A stretch of DNA of 64,000 bases from NCBI GenBank assembly GCA_965248905.1, contig CBDFKS010000007.1, positions 1,302,001 to 1,366,000 on the forward strand. The letters are read 5' to 3'. Each line of letters opens with the position of its first letter. Position 1 is the stretch's first letter. Source of the DNA: CBDFKS01 sp965248905 (GTDB taxonomy: Bacteria; Chloroflexota; Dehalococcoidia; Lucifugimonadales; JAGWBF01). Positions 18,032-28,882 of the stretch are shown piece after piece. The notes beneath the pieces were generated by a model, which saw nothing but the letters and a program-made list of their open reading frames with translations, was not told the origin of the DNA and did no database searches. The position numbers were made by a program, and so were the translations under genes.

Positions 18032-19481
18032 CGGCACCGGCCACAGCCACAACCCCATTTTTGGGGCTGAGCTGACTCCCCAGGGTATCACGGAACACCT
18101 GAGTCACAAGGTGTTCTCTTTTGACCGTAAGCTGGGGCTTGCCATGGCCGGCCTGGCGTTTTTGATCATCCTGGGCATAATAGGTTTCGTCGTACGTGCA
18201 GTCGGCGACGGTTTCTCCGATTCGGCCCGACCGGCTTGGGGATATTACGCTGCCATGTACGGCTTCCTCCTGGTTACGGTGGGCTCAGTGCCGGTGGTTG
18301 CTATCGCATTCCGTTGGACAAAAAACCACTGGAGAAGGCCCCTGTCCCGGGCTTCGGAGCTCTTCGCCCTCGTGGGAATCTTGAACGTGCTTTGGTTTAT
18401 TCCTCTCATATTCCTGCTTCCCGCTATAGACCTCAACGGCGACAACGTCCTCGAGGTGGGCCAGGACCGCAGGACCATCTGGTTCGAAGTACCCATCGGC
18501 GCACCTCTGTGGTGGGACATGTTCGCGGTGGTGTTCCTGGCACTCTGTGGTCTGGCTATACTGTGGGTTTCCGCACGACCTGATATGGCTGCCATCGCAA
18601 GGCGTGGGTCTGGATGGCGCGTCGGATTTCTATCGAGGCTGGCAATGGGCTGGCAGGGAACAGAACGCGATTGGAAGCTACAGCAGGCTTCCTTGGCCCT
18701 GTTAGGCGCCTTCTACTTCATGCTGTTGATCTTCGTACACACCTTAATCAGCTTGGACTTCGCCCTGAGCCTGGTGCCCGGATGGAAGGATTCCATATTC
18801 GCGCCTTACCACGCCCTGACGGGTATGCAGGCTGCCGGCGGAACTGTTCTTGTCACCCTATTCCTCATGCGAACTGTGGGAGGATACCGTCAGTACATAG
18901 GAGTGGACCCTTTCTGGTCCCTCGGCAAGATTCTGCTGGGTCTGACCCTTCTCTGGGGATATTTCTGGTTCTCTGAGTTTATGACCTTTTGGTACGGCCG
19001 TGATCCTACCGAGCAGAGCGTTATCAAGCTGGTCATGATGGAATCATACCGAAGCGCATTTATCGTAAACTTCATATTCAGCTTCGGCATACCCTTCCTG
19101 ATCTTACTATGGAATGGGCTTAGACGTAGCGTAATCGGTCCTGCTCTCGCCGGGGCTTCCGTTATCATCGGTGCTTTTTTCATGATGGTTCGAACATACG
19201 TGCCTGCCTTCAACATCCCCCATGAGAACCTGGGCGCCCACACCATCGCAGAGTTTGAAGCGCGAGCAGGTGAGATTGCACCTCAGCTAGTTGCAGCGCA
19301 CCCCGACGTTTGGGATATTTTCATAGTCCTAGGTGGACTGGGGGCGATCGCTTTCATATTCATCCTGGGCACAAAGCTGTTGCCTGTAATATCTATGTGG
19401 GAGACGAAGGAAGGCTTGCTCTACATCTTGATGCGACCTTTCATGAAGGGCCGCTATATGGTCCTGGGCAAACCTGAGTGA
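18024..19481 (+). CDS. NrfD-like integral membrane subunit, ActF-like
   Basis: A 485-residue NrfD/PsrC-family membrane protein with about ten hydrophobic segments. It resembles the 19557 gene in layout: the WRxPxSRAxE loop, WKLQ before a helix, and a C-terminal GTKLLPVISMWE matching AKVFPLIPLYD. It is most likely ActF, the second NrfD-type subunit, although here it precedes ActC; in the described operons ActF is usually last. I chose ATG 18024 because GAGG lies 9 nt upstream; GTG at 18018 is also in frame. The first 20 residues are His-rich (MHNGTGHSHNP). Confidence 0.82.
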   Translation: MHNGTGHSHNPIFGAELTPQGITEHLSHKVFSFDRKLGLAMAGLAFLIILGIIGFVVRAVGDGFSDSARPAWGYYAAMYGFLLVTVGSVPVVAIAFRWTKNHWRRPLSRASELFALVGILNVLWFIPLIFLLPAIDLNGDNVLEVGQDRRTIWFEVPIGAPLWWDMFAVVFLALCGLAILWVSARPDMAAIARRGSGWRVGFLSRLAMGWQGTERDWKLQQASLALLGAFYFMLLIFVHTLISLDFALSLVPGWKDSIFAPYHALTGMQAAGGTVLVTLFLMRTVGGYRQYIGVDPFWSLGKILLGLTLLWGYFWFSEFMTFWYGRDPTEQSVIKLVMMESYRSAFIVNFIFSFGIPFLILLWNGLRRSVIGPALAGASVIIGAFFMMVRTYVPAFNIPHENLGAHTIAEFEARAGEIAPQLVAAHPDVWDIFIVLGGLGAIAFIFILGTKLLPVISMWETKEGLLYILMRPFMKGRYMVLGKPE

Positions 19482-19485
19482 CCAA

Positions 19486-19545
19486 CACTCATCCCCTGCC
19501 CCTCTCCCACTAGGAGAAGGGCGACTGAAGGTCGGAGTGAGAGCG
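19486..19545. repeat. Palindromic intergenic repeat (CTCTCCC type)
   Basis: CCCCTCTCCCACTAGGAGAAGGG forms a hairpin, followed by GGTCGGAGTGAGAGCG. It is related to the repeats at 17115 and 33575. It lies between the two NrfD genes, just before the AGGAG of actC. Confidence 0.55.
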
Positions 19546-19556
19546 CAGGAGACGTA

Positions 19557-20933
19557 ATGCAGGAAGGTAGAAACCTTACTGACAGGGAAATAAATCGGAA
19601 TCTGCTCAGCACCCTGTACCAGAATCCGCTGTGGTACTGGGGGCTTGTGGCAGTTCTGGGTGTCGTGGTGCTGGGCGCCATGTGCGCCGCAGGTTATATG
19701 TTTAACCAAGGTCTAGGCGTCACTGGGCTGAACCGCCCCGTAATGTGGGGGTTCTTTATCACCAACTTCGTCTTTTGGATAGGGATCAGCCACGCCGGAG
19801 TCATGCTTTCGGCCATTTTGAGGCTCTCAAAGGCGGAGTGGCGACGCCCCGCCACCCGCGCTGCCGAGGTCCTAACCGTATTTTCTCTGATGACGGCCAT
19901 GCTCATGCCTCTGATCCATGCGGGGCGTCCCTGGAGGGTCTTCTACTGGGTCTTTCCCTATGACTGGGCTCGCGGTGTCTACCCTAACGTCAGATCAGCC
20001 CTTATCTGGGACCCCAGCGCGGTCTTCACATACCTGACCTCCAGCGTTCTATTCGTTTATGTAGCCCTAATACCTGACATTGCGGTTATCCGAGACCGGT
20101 CTACAGGAGTTAGAAGGCAGATTTATTCGGTCTTGTGCCTTGGATGGCGCGGCACACCTAGGCAATGGAAGCTGCAGCTTATTGCCGGAATCCTGCTCTC
20201 GGCCCTCATCCTACCCGTCTTCGTTTCCGTGCATAGTATCGTGTCCTTCGACTTCAGCATGGTCGTGTCGGTGAAAAGCTGGCATTCCACTATCTTTCCT
20301 CCCTACTTCGTTATAGGAGCCGTTCACTCAGGAGTAGCGGCTGTAGTGATAGTGATGGCTATCATGCGATGGATGTTTGGCTGGCAGGACTATGTCCGTC
20401 CTGAGCACTTCGACGCGCTAGGCCGTCTGTTGATAGTAGTCGCCACTGGATGGTTCTTCTTCTTCGTGATGGAGTTCCTCTTTGGGCTCTACTCTCTGGA
20501 AGGAGACGAGATAGCGGTAAAGGACTTCCTGACAGCCCAGGCCCCCTGGAACTGGTGGTTTATAACATTCGTAGGGACCACATACTTCATTCCCGTAAGT
20601 ATGTGGATGTTCAAAAGCATAAGGCGCAACCCTGTGTGGATGATAGTGGCTTGCGTCTCGGTGAACATCGGCATGTGGCTGGAGCGGTTCCTGATCATCG
20701 TACCTGGGCTGGCCCAAAAGCAGCTCTTTAACTTCGCCTGGTATACCTACGCTCCCAGCCCGGTTGAGGTAGTAATCATTATCGGCACCTTTGCTCTGGT
20801 TTGTATGTTAATGCTGCTTTTCGCCAAGGTGTTTCCTCTGATTCCTCTGTACGACATCAAAGAAGGCGAGATACTCAAGACGGAGATTCAGATAGGACGA
20901 CGCAGAGTTCCTGCAACATTCAGAGAGGAATGA
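19557..20933 (+). CDS. actC: Alternative complex III quinol-binding subunit ActC
   Basis: A 458-residue NrfD-family protein with about ten transmembrane helices. Conserved features include the WIGISHAGVMLSAILRL helix, the WRRPATRAAE loop, the PWRVFYW stretch and SVHSIVSFDFS. These mark ActC, the membrane subunit that binds quinol next to the iron-sulfur subunit. The length matches the family. It is preceded by AGGAG and followed 28 bp later by actD. Confidence 0.9.
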   Translation: MQEGRNLTDREINRNLLSTLYQNPLWYWGLVAVLGVVVLGAMCAAGYMFNQGLGVTGLNRPVMWGFFITNFVFWIGISHAGVMLSAILRLSKAEWRRPATRAAEVLTVFSLMTAMLMPLIHAGRPWRVFYWVFPYDWARGVYPNVRSALIWDPSAVFTYLTSSVLFVYVALIPDIAVIRDRSTGVRRQIYSVLCLGWRGTPRQWKLQLIAGILLSALILPVFVSVHSIVSFDFSMVVSVKSWHSTIFPPYFVIGAVHSGVAAVVIVMAIMRWMFGWQDYVRPEHFDALGRLLIVVATGWFFFFVMEFLFGLYSLEGDEIAVKDFLTAQAPWNWWFITFVGTTYFIPVSMWMFKSIRRNPVWMIVACVSVNIGMWLERFLIIVPGLAQKQLFNFAWYTYAPSPVEVVIIIGTFALVCMLMLLFAKVFPLIPLYDIKEGEILKTEIQIGRRRVPATFREE

Positions 20934-20961
20934 TAGCCCTTACCCCCAGGAGGATGTGACT

Positions 20962-21477
20962 ATGGCAAAACGATCGGTCTTAGGACTGTACGAGGATGCT
21001 AACTACGCCGCCGAGGCAGGTGACGCCCTACAGCGTTTAGGCCTTGCCCACGACGACTACGACTTTCTCACCGGAGCACCTTACCCGGAAGGAGCGTTCG
21101 GCGAACATCATAGCAGTCACCGATTGTATGTGTTCCCCTTCGTGGGAGCTCTCTGTGGACTCACGGCAGGCATCCTCCTAACCTCGATGACTCAGATGGC
21201 CTATCCACTGGTCACTGGCGGAAAACCCATACTGTCCTTGCCCCCCATGGCCATAGTAACTTACGAAGGAACGATGCTAGGGGCTATCCTGTTTACGGTG
21301 CTAGGCATTCTATTCGAGTCCCGACTACCAAGTACGAACCTGGGCTTGTACGACGACCGCATCACCGAGGGATACATTGGAGTTATCGTAAAGTGTGAAG
21401 ACGAACAGGTGAATAGAGTTGAACAGGCCCTTACTCAAGCCGGGGCCGTTGAAGTAAAGCACAGCGAGGAGAAATAA
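20962..21477 (+). CDS. actD: Alternative complex III subunit ActD (DUF3341)
   Basis: A 171-residue protein with the opening RSVLGLYEDANYAAEAGDAL typical of DUF3341/ActD. Two transmembrane helices (about residues 56-78 and 100-122) follow, then a soluble C-terminal ferredoxin-like end. ATG 20962 is chosen because AGGAGG lies 8 nt upstream; GTG at 20956 is too close to it. ActD is a structural subunit on the cytoplasmic side of the complex. Confidence 0.9.
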   Translation: MAKRSVLGLYEDANYAAEAGDALQRLGLAHDDYDFLTGAPYPEGAFGEHHSSHRLYVFPFVGALCGLTAGILLTSMTQMAYPLVTGGKPILSLPPMAIVTYEGTMLGAILFTVLGILFESRLPSTNLGLYDDRITEGYIGVIVKCEDEQVNRVEQALTQAGAVEVKHSEEK

Positions 21478-21528
21478 GAACCTTGGCTGATAGGATCTGG
21501 AAGCGGCTTTTCCCTATCCCCTCTCTGA

Positions 21529-21600
21529 CTCTCCCCCATCAAAGTGGAGAGCGAAAACTCCTTCCCCCTCGATGGGGGAAGGTCGGGATGGGGGTGAAAG
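21529..21600. repeat. Double palindromic repeat carrying the actE start
   Basis: Two hairpins in a row: CTCTCCCCCATC...GTGGAGAG and CCTTCCCCCTCGATGGGGGAAGG, then GGGATGGGGGTGAAAGCG. The same sequence types form the interior of the MITE-like elements at 9661 and 25091. The ATG of actE lies inside the last part. Confidence 0.6.
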
Positions 21601-22127
21601 CGCGGGCTAGATTTGGACTGCTCGCGATTATAGTCGCATTGGGCGTAGTAGCGGCAGGCTGCGCCAACGGCACTTATCCATTGGACATCTTCTACGAGAT
21701 GCACTACACCCAGTCCTACTCCTCCCATGAGCCGCCACGCCTGTCACCCCCCGAAGGGGCCGTGCCAATCACCGGAAGGCCGGTATTCACCCCGGAAAAT
21801 CCCATACCGGGCCAGAGAGTCGACGAGGGAGCACGTCTTTACGCGGCCAACTGTGTCTTCTGCCACGGGACAGCGGGCAACGGAGAGGACCCACAACTTC
21901 AGGGACCTGTGTTGCGAATCATGCGGGAGAGTTATGGCTATGGCACCGCTGCGAGACCATACACCATTACCCCGGACCTCACTTCCGACGTCGTAAAAGA
22001 TCTACCCGACGCCGGGCTGTATGGATGGATAACCACCGGGGTTACCGTGATGCCATCCTTCGACAAGTTGCTTACCATAGAAGAGCGCTGGCTGTTGGTG
22101 AACTACATCCGCACTCTTTCCGAATAA
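21588..22127 (+). CDS. actE: Alternative complex III monohaem cytochrome c lipoprotein ActE
   Basis: A 179-residue class I cytochrome c with one haem site (CVFCH) and a distal methionine in TVMPSF. The N-terminus is a lipoprotein signal (LLAIIVALGVVAAGC), so it is anchored by lipid on the outer face. ActE hands electrons on to a cytochrome oxidase or soluble carrier. The start is ATG 21588, or possibly GTG 21594, with GGGAAGG upstream; both lie in a palindromic repeat. No oxidase genes follow in this window. Confidence 0.85.
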   Translation: MGVKARARFGLLAIIVALGVVAAGCANGTYPLDIFYEMHYTQSYSSHEPPRLSPPEGAVPITGRPVFTPENPIPGQRVDEGARLYAANCVFCHGTAGNGEDPQLQGPVLRIMRESYGYGTAARPYTITPDLTSDVVKDLPDAGLYGWITTGVTVMPSFDKLLTIEERWLLVNYIRTLSE

Positions 22128-22350
22128 CTACCCGCAACACCATGTAGCCTTATACGGATTTGATCTCATCTATCAGCCCCTACAAGTTGGATTAAACTGA
22201 AGTCCACCTTCTTTTCAAGAGCACATGTAGGCTTCGGATGCCCACTGCAACGTTTCCCTTTTCCGAAGACCAAATGGTATACTCATTAACGCAGTTACTG
22301 TCCAGAACCAGTGGCTTTCGATTATCCCAGGCAGGAGGAAACTAACGCTC

Positions 22351-22435
22351 ATGGTGAGCTACATCCTGAGCACAGCCGAAGGGTTGTCGAACCATGGCGG
22401 CGCCCTGCGACAAGCTCAGGGCGAGCGGAAATCTC
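22351..22435. repeat. REP-like repeat upstream of ccmH
   Basis: GAGCTACATCCTGAGCACAG and CGACAAGCTCAGGGCGAGCGG belong to the dispersed repeat family also seen at 41199-41315 and 62589-62700. An AGGAGG lies at 22332-22337, upstream of an ATG that enters the repeat. This may be the original ribosome-binding site of ccmH, now separated by the insertion. The rest of 22128-22489 holds no recognisable gene. Confidence 0.45.
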
Positions 22436-22489
22436 TGCCCAGGAAAGACGATCGAAAGGCCCTAGTCCAGCACCCAAGGCGGTTGATCC

Positions 22490-23008
22490 ATGCACCGAAA
22501 ACATGGCTTGCTGATAGCATCACTGACCACCCTCGCCCTGGCAATGGCCTTTACGGCCTGCGGTAGCGAACAGCAGGCATCGTTGGAGCAACGGGCCCAG
22601 TCCATCGATAAAAGTCTCATTTGTCCAGTGTGCCCTGGGGAGACCATAGACCAGGCCCAGGTGCAGCTGGCCCAGCAGATGAAAGCCGTGGTGAGGGACA
22701 AGCTATCCGAGGGCTGGACCAGAGAGCAGATACTCCAGTTCTTTGTCGACCGCTACGGTGAAAGCGTGCTGGCGGCACCTCCAAAGGAGGGATTTAACCT
22801 GATCGCCTGGGTAGTACCGCCAGTAGCCATATTGGCGGCGGCTGTTCTGCTCTTCTTCGTGGTCGTATCCATGAGACGGGCTACCAAGGCCAAGCAGCAG
22901 GACCAAAGTCCCCTATCAGAGCAAGAGCTTGAGCCGTACCTAGCAATGGTGGACCGGGAAATGGGACTCGAGCATCAAAATCCAAAACATCCACAAAAGA
23001 GAGAATAA
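22490..23008 (+). CDS. ccmH: Cytochrome c maturation protein CcmH/CycL
   Basis: A 172-residue protein for system II/I cytochrome c assembly. It has an N-terminal lipoprotein-like signal (LAMAFTACG), the thiol pair C45/C48 in SLICPVCPGETIDQA, the conserved helix LQFFVDRYGE and a C-terminal membrane segment near residues 104-126. CcmH reduces apocytochrome CxxCH thiols before haem attachment by CcmF. ccmF starts 2 bp downstream. The ActA and ActE haem sites encoded upstream are obvious clients. Confidence 0.9.
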   Translation: MHRKHGLLIASLTTLALAMAFTACGSEQQASLEQRAQSIDKSLICPVCPGETIDQAQVQLAQQMKAVVRDKLSEGWTREQILQFFVDRYGESVLAAPPKEGFNLIAWVVPPVAILAAAVLLFFVVVSMRRATKAKQQDQSPLSEQELEPYLAMVDREMGLEHQNPKHPQKRE

Positions 23009-23010
23009 GC

Positions 23011-25029
<2,019 letters not shown>

Positions 25030-25090
25030 GTTGCAACAGCAGTACTGAACCGAATCTGACCTGACACTCACGTTAGGGGTATAATATAGA

Positions 25091-25244
25091 CAGTATTCAG
25101 TCAACTTGAAATTTATGCATCGTTTCACCCCCATCCTAGCCTTCCCCCATCGAGGGGGAAGGGACATGTTCTCTCCCCCTTGATGGGGGAGAGTTAGAGT
25201 GGGGGTGAGCGCAACCTATCAGATCTTGGTTGACTAAGTACTAG
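25091..25244. mobile_element. MITE-like element with IS630-type ends, second copy
   Basis: The left end CAGTATTCAGTCAAC and the right end, read on the other strand as CTAGTACTTAGTCAACC, are inverted copies. The interior has the same ATGCATCGTTTCACCCCCAT segment, inverted, as the 9661 element. It also holds the CTTCCCCCATCGAGGGGGAAG and CTCCCCCTTGATGGGGGAG palindromes. The right boundary is CTAG. It fills the space between ccmF and the next gene. Confidence 0.65.
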
Positions 25245-25264
25245 GCACCCATACTAAGGAGCTG

Positions 25265-25780
25265 TTGAGTCGAAGGTATGCCCCTGAAAACTGGAGCTTC
25301 GGTGTTATGGCTATCCTCATAGGTGTACTGGTGGGCATCCTTTCCATAGCACTGCTCCTCTATCCTTTTGTAAAGAGGCGATTCGTACGGATTGCACCGC
25401 CCAGCCAAATCTCACAGGGACAGCATGGGCTGGACGGTCGTCAGACAATATATGACGATATAAAGGCTTTGCAGCTGGATTACGAGTTCGGTAGTATCGC
25501 AGAGCAGGAATATCAAGAGCAGCTACGTGCCTATCGTATTCAGGCAGCGGCCGCCTTAAAGGACCAGGACCAGCTGCAGGTCGGCATAGAACAAACCCTT
25601 GAAGAGGAAATCCTCAAAGCCCGAGAATCGGCTGACGGCACTTCTGGTACCGCACCGTTCTCTCCTTTGAGACAGGCGTCATTTGCTGAACCGGCGAACG
25701 ACGATCACTATGACACTGACGGGGAGGCTGACATCCCGGATCAGGCTGAAGGGGAGCAAGATCGTGACCCCCTTCGCTAA
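25265..25780 (+). CDS. CcmI-like membrane-anchored protein
   Basis: A 171-residue protein with one N-terminal transmembrane helix (about residues 14-40), then a charged helical region. IYDDIKALQLDYEFGSIAEQ followed by EYQEQL has the CcmI-type pattern of a short helix, a Gly turn and a Glu-x-x-Tyr. The tail is acidic. CcmI presents apocytochromes to the haem lyase, and the position between ccmF and a thioredoxin gene agrees. The start is TTG 25265; the AAGGAG is only 3 nt away, so the start is uncertain. The end overlaps the next gene by 17 bp. Confidence 0.6.
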   Translation: MSRRYAPENWSFGVMAILIGVLVGILSIALLLYPFVKRRFVRIAPPSQISQGQHGLDGRQTIYDDIKALQLDYEFGSIAEQEYQEQLRAYRIQAAAALKDQDQLQVGIEQTLEEEILKARESADGTSGTAPFSPLRQASFAEPANDDHYDTDGEADIPDQAEGEQDRDPLR

Positions 25781-27047
25781 GGGAGCCGGACCCAGAGCCC
25801 TTCAGTATCTAGTCCTGATAATAGCCGGGCTGGCCTTTGGTTCATTTGCCCTGATGACGAACTCCGTGTACGGACAGGATGGCTTATTCCAAATCGAGGG
25901 CCGAGTACTCAACGCCACCGAGGGAGCGGACCCCGCTGGTGCACTTGAAGTGACATTGCATGTAATCGATGACTTGGGCGCGGTGAACGTAAGTACGGCC
26001 ATCACCAACGGTGAAGGACGTTTCCAGTTCAAGGACATAGAGCTGAATATCGACTCCACTTATGCAGTGGCTACCAGCTACCAGGATGTGCTGTACAGCG
26101 CAAGGGTAGAGTCCAGCTCACCCATGGCTCCGGTAGAACTGCTTGTGTACGAAACTACGAACGATATAGAGACCATTCACGTGGAAAGCGACGTGCTGCT
26201 TCTGAGCAACGAAGGCGGTAACGAGGAAAGGATTTCGGCCATCGAGCTAATACGGATGGTTAACGTAGGCGATCGCACCTTCATGCCCAATCTGGCCCAG
26301 CCCGCTCAAATGAACTTCCTACGGTTCTCTCTTCCCGTCGGCGCATCTGATCTGGACGTGAGCTCAGACCTTCCTGGAGGAGAGATTATATCCATTGGGA
26401 CCGGCTTTGCTCTGACCGCGCCGGTTACCCCTGGCTCTCACCAGGTGACCTACGCATACCGGATTCCCTACGAAGGGACCGCCATAAACATTCTCCGGTC
26501 CTTTCCCATGGGCGCCGACTCCTTTAGGCTCCTTCTGCAAGAAGGCTCCGCTGACCTCAGAAACCCGGCGAATCTAATTCCTTTAGAGCCCCTTTTCTTA
26601 GAGGGTCGGTCTCTGGATGTTTGGGGCGCCGCGGACCTTAGCCCCGGGGACAGCTTGACCATGGAGATAGGTGGCCTACCTCGACCTTCCTCTCTGAATA
26701 GATTGGGGGACGCCCTAGCCGACGGGCCCTATCTAAAGATAGGCATCCCAGCAGCCGTGGGACTGGTAATAGCTGCTGTTCTTCTATACGTACTGCTGTT
26801 CAAACAGCCTGAACGGACGCCCGGCGCCAATACTGAGCTGGCGTTGGCAGCTTCGTATCCAGTGACTGACACTTCTAGTCGGCCAGATACCCTGATAGAA
26901 GACCAACGCCGCCCTTTAATAGAGGCCATAGCATCTCTGGACAACGAACTGCAGCGAGGAGAGCTGGATCTTGAAGAATACGGGATACGCAGGACTCAGT
27001 TGAAGGCCAGGTTGGTGCAGCTTGTACTTGCATCCAAATCGGATTAA
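25764..27047 (+). CDS. Exported carboxypeptidase-regulatory-like domain protein with CcmI-like tail
   Basis: A 427-residue protein. It has an N-terminal signal or anchor (residues 15-38) and a beta-rich domain (IEGRVLNATEGADPAGALEV) like carboxypeptidase regulatory domains. A second beta region runs to about residue 325, followed by a transmembrane helix near residues 333-352. The cytoplasmic tail contains LIEAIASLDNELQRGELDLE and ends in LKARLVQLVL. The tail has the same pattern as the preceding CcmI-like protein. GTG 25764 is chosen because AAGGGGAG lies 7 nt upstream. It probably takes part in cytochrome c maturation or folding; the exact role is unknown. Confidence 0.6.
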   Translation: MTPFAKGAGPRALQYLVLIIAGLAFGSFALMTNSVYGQDGLFQIEGRVLNATEGADPAGALEVTLHVIDDLGAVNVSTAITNGEGRFQFKDIELNIDSTYAVATSYQDVLYSARVESSSPMAPVELLVYETTNDIETIHVESDVLLLSNEGGNEERISAIELIRMVNVGDRTFMPNLAQPAQMNFLRFSLPVGASDLDVSSDLPGGEIISIGTGFALTAPVTPGSHQVTYAYRIPYEGTAINILRSFPMGADSFRLLLQEGSADLRNPANLIPLEPLFLEGRSLDVWGAADLSPGDSLTMEIGGLPRPSSLNRLGDALADGPYLKIGIPAAVGLVIAAVLLYVLLFKQPERTPGANTELALAASYPVTDTSSRPDTLIEDQRRPLIEAIASLDNELQRGELDLEEYGIRRTQLKARLVQLVLASKSD

Positions 27048-27068
27048 GTTGTTAAGGATAGATATCGC

Positions 27069-27671
27069 TTGAGCGAGACCATTCCTACACCAGTCCAGGA
27101 GCAGCCGTACGGCACGCGAAAACGTAATCTAATAATCCTGGCCACTATAATTCCCCTCGCCGCATTCTTTTCTTTACTGGGCTGGGGCATAGCGCGTTCC
27201 GGTGGAACACCCGGCGGACTTGGGATTAACAACAACTTCGGTGAAGTGTCGGTGGAACAGCAACGGGCTCCTGACTTCCTGAAAAATAGCCTTGCCGGCG
27301 AACCTGTGAGCCTATCGGAGCTGAACGGCAAGGTGGTAATGGTGGATTTCTGGTCCTCATGGTGTCCTCCCTGCAGGAGAGAAGCGCCAACGCTGGCTCA
27401 GGTTTACCGTGAGTATGATAACGAAGATATTCAGTTTATCGGTGTGGCGATCTGGGATGATCCAGGAGATGTATCAGGCTATGTCGAAGAGTTTAATCTC
27501 TCTTATCCCACAGTCATGGACGAGAAGGGGCTGATCGCCATCGACTACGGGGTCATGGGCATTCCTGAGAAGTTCTTTATCGATGCCCAGGGGAATCTTG
27601 TAAGGAAATATGTGGGCCCCATGGGCCCAGATGACCTCAGAACCGCATTAAACGAGCTCCTACTCCAATAA
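27069..27671 (+). CDS. TlpA/CcmG-type thiol-disulfide oxidoreductase
   Basis: A 200-residue membrane-anchored thioredoxin-fold protein. It has one N-terminal helix (residues 20-42) and a periplasmic domain with the active site WCPPC near residue 97 and the cis-proline in GVMGIPEKFFID. VDFWSSWCPPCRREAPTL is typical of TlpA/ResA/CcmG. It would keep CcmH or apocytochrome cysteines reduced. It is the last gene of the maturation group. The start is TTG 27069, 21 bp after the preceding gene. Confidence 0.88.
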   Translation: MSETIPTPVQEQPYGTRKRNLIILATIIPLAAFFSLLGWGIARSGGTPGGLGINNNFGEVSVEQQRAPDFLKNSLAGEPVSLSELNGKVVMVDFWSSWCPPCRREAPTLAQVYREYDNEDIQFIGVAIWDDPGDVSGYVEEFNLSYPTVMDEKGLIAIDYGVMGIPEKFFIDAQGNLVRKYVGPMGPDDLRTALNELLLQ

Positions 27672-27785
27672 ATTGGAGACTCAAAGACTGGACATCGCCA
27701 CATTAATCCCCAGTTTTCTCAATGTTCAGAGGACGGTTAGCTGAGCAAGGCACTCGGGGTTCGTAGAACAACTGAGAGGTTATGC

Positions 27786-28784
27786 ATGAGCAGTAGCACG
27801 CATTCAAGTAGTGAAGGACCTCTAGCCCTCGTAATGGACGTGGGGGGCAACTGGATCAGGGCTGCCATTGCCACACAAGCCGGCGACCTCATCTGGAGAG
27901 ACAGGATTCCAACAGAGGCGTCCGGGAGCAGCCAACAGGTCATAGACCGTATAGAGAGTATGCTTCATAAAGGGATTGCCGAGGTTGGAGAGGGCAGGCT
28001 GGTGGGCATAGGGCTCGGCCTGGCAGGCCCCATAGATCCGGTGTCAGGGATAATGTACAGCCCACCCAATATACCCGGATTGGATGGCGTCTCGTTTAAG
28101 ACCCTATGGCGAGAGAAGGTCAGCCTGCCGGTGTTTGTGGCCAACGACGCCACCCTGTCTGCTTTGGGCGAGTACAGCTATGGACAGGGAGCCGGCGCTC
28201 ATATGCTGGTCTATATGACAATCAGCACCGGAATAGGCGGAGGAATCGTAGCCAATGGCCGCCCGCTGATGGGGGCCAATGGCATGGCCGGCGAGCTTGG
28301 CCACATGTCCATAGACAGCAAGGGACCACTGTGTCAGTGCGGGAACGTGGGCTGTCTCGAGAGGATCGCTTCTGGAACCGCCATTGCCGATAGAGCCAGA
28401 GATATGGCGACCGCGGAAGGGTCGTCCATACTCACGAACTTGGCTTCCGGAGACTTGAGCCAGATTTCCTCGGAGACGGTGTTCGAGGCTGCATACAAGG
28501 GCGACCAGGTATCCCAGCAAGTAATTCAGAGCGCTGCCCAGGCACTGGGAGCCGGGCTGGTCAACATCTTGCACATCTTTAATCCCGACGTTATAGTCAT
28601 CGGGGGAGGCGTGTCTGGCAACTGGGATTATTTAAAACAAACCGTCGAACCTTACATCGAGACCCACGCCATGGACCATATCCAGAAGATGGGCTACAAG
28701 CTGTTCGTCAGCACTCTAGGAGACAACCTCGGCTTGTTGGGTGCAGCAGCCCTAGTGTGGCAACAGCTTGAAACCGACGGATAG
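27786..28784 (+). CDS. ROK family sugar kinase (glucokinase-like)
   Basis: A 332-residue ROK protein. The ATP phosphate loop is MDVGGNWIRAA near residue 18. The sugar and catalytic region is VANDATLSALGEY near residue 118, with the ISTGIGGG turn. The zinc site is ELGHM plus CQCGNVGCLE near residue 183. No N-terminal helix-turn-helix is present, so it is a kinase and not a repressor. Glucokinase or another hexokinase activity is likely, but the exact sugar is unknown. It stands alone between the cytochrome and thiolase groups. Confidence 0.85.
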   Translation: MSSSTHSSSEGPLALVMDVGGNWIRAAIATQAGDLIWRDRIPTEASGSSQQVIDRIESMLHKGIAEVGEGRLVGIGLGLAGPIDPVSGIMYSPPNIPGLDGVSFKTLWREKVSLPVFVANDATLSALGEYSYGQGAGAHMLVYMTISTGIGGGIVANGRPLMGANGMAGELGHMSIDSKGPLCQCGNVGCLERIASGTAIADRARDMATAEGSSILTNLASGDLSQISSETVFEAAYKGDQVSQQVIQSAAQALGAGLVNILHIFNPDVIVIGGGVSGNWDYLKQTVEPYIETHAMDHIQKMGYKLFVSTLGDNLGLLGAAALVWQQLETDG

Positions 28785-28815
28785 CGTCTAAATTACTTCG
28801 GCATAAGCTACGCCA

Positions 28816-28843
28816 TTGTCCTTTCCCCATTTTCCACTATAAT
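28816..28843 (+). promoter_or_regulatory. Promoter of the thiolase-DUF35 pair
   Basis: TTGTCC at 28816-28821, a 16-nt spacer and a perfect TATAAT at 28838-28843. It is 40 nt before the ATG at 28883, which is preceded by TAAGGGGG. Confidence 0.5.
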
Positions 28844-28882
28844 GGCACATGTGGATTTGGAACTCCCTAACGTTAAGGGGGC

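Noticed and set aside
22351..22566. Small ORF with AGGAGG upstream before ccmH
   Set aside because: The sequence is a dispersed repeat and the protein is not meaningful. The ribosome-binding site may be a relic of ccmH.
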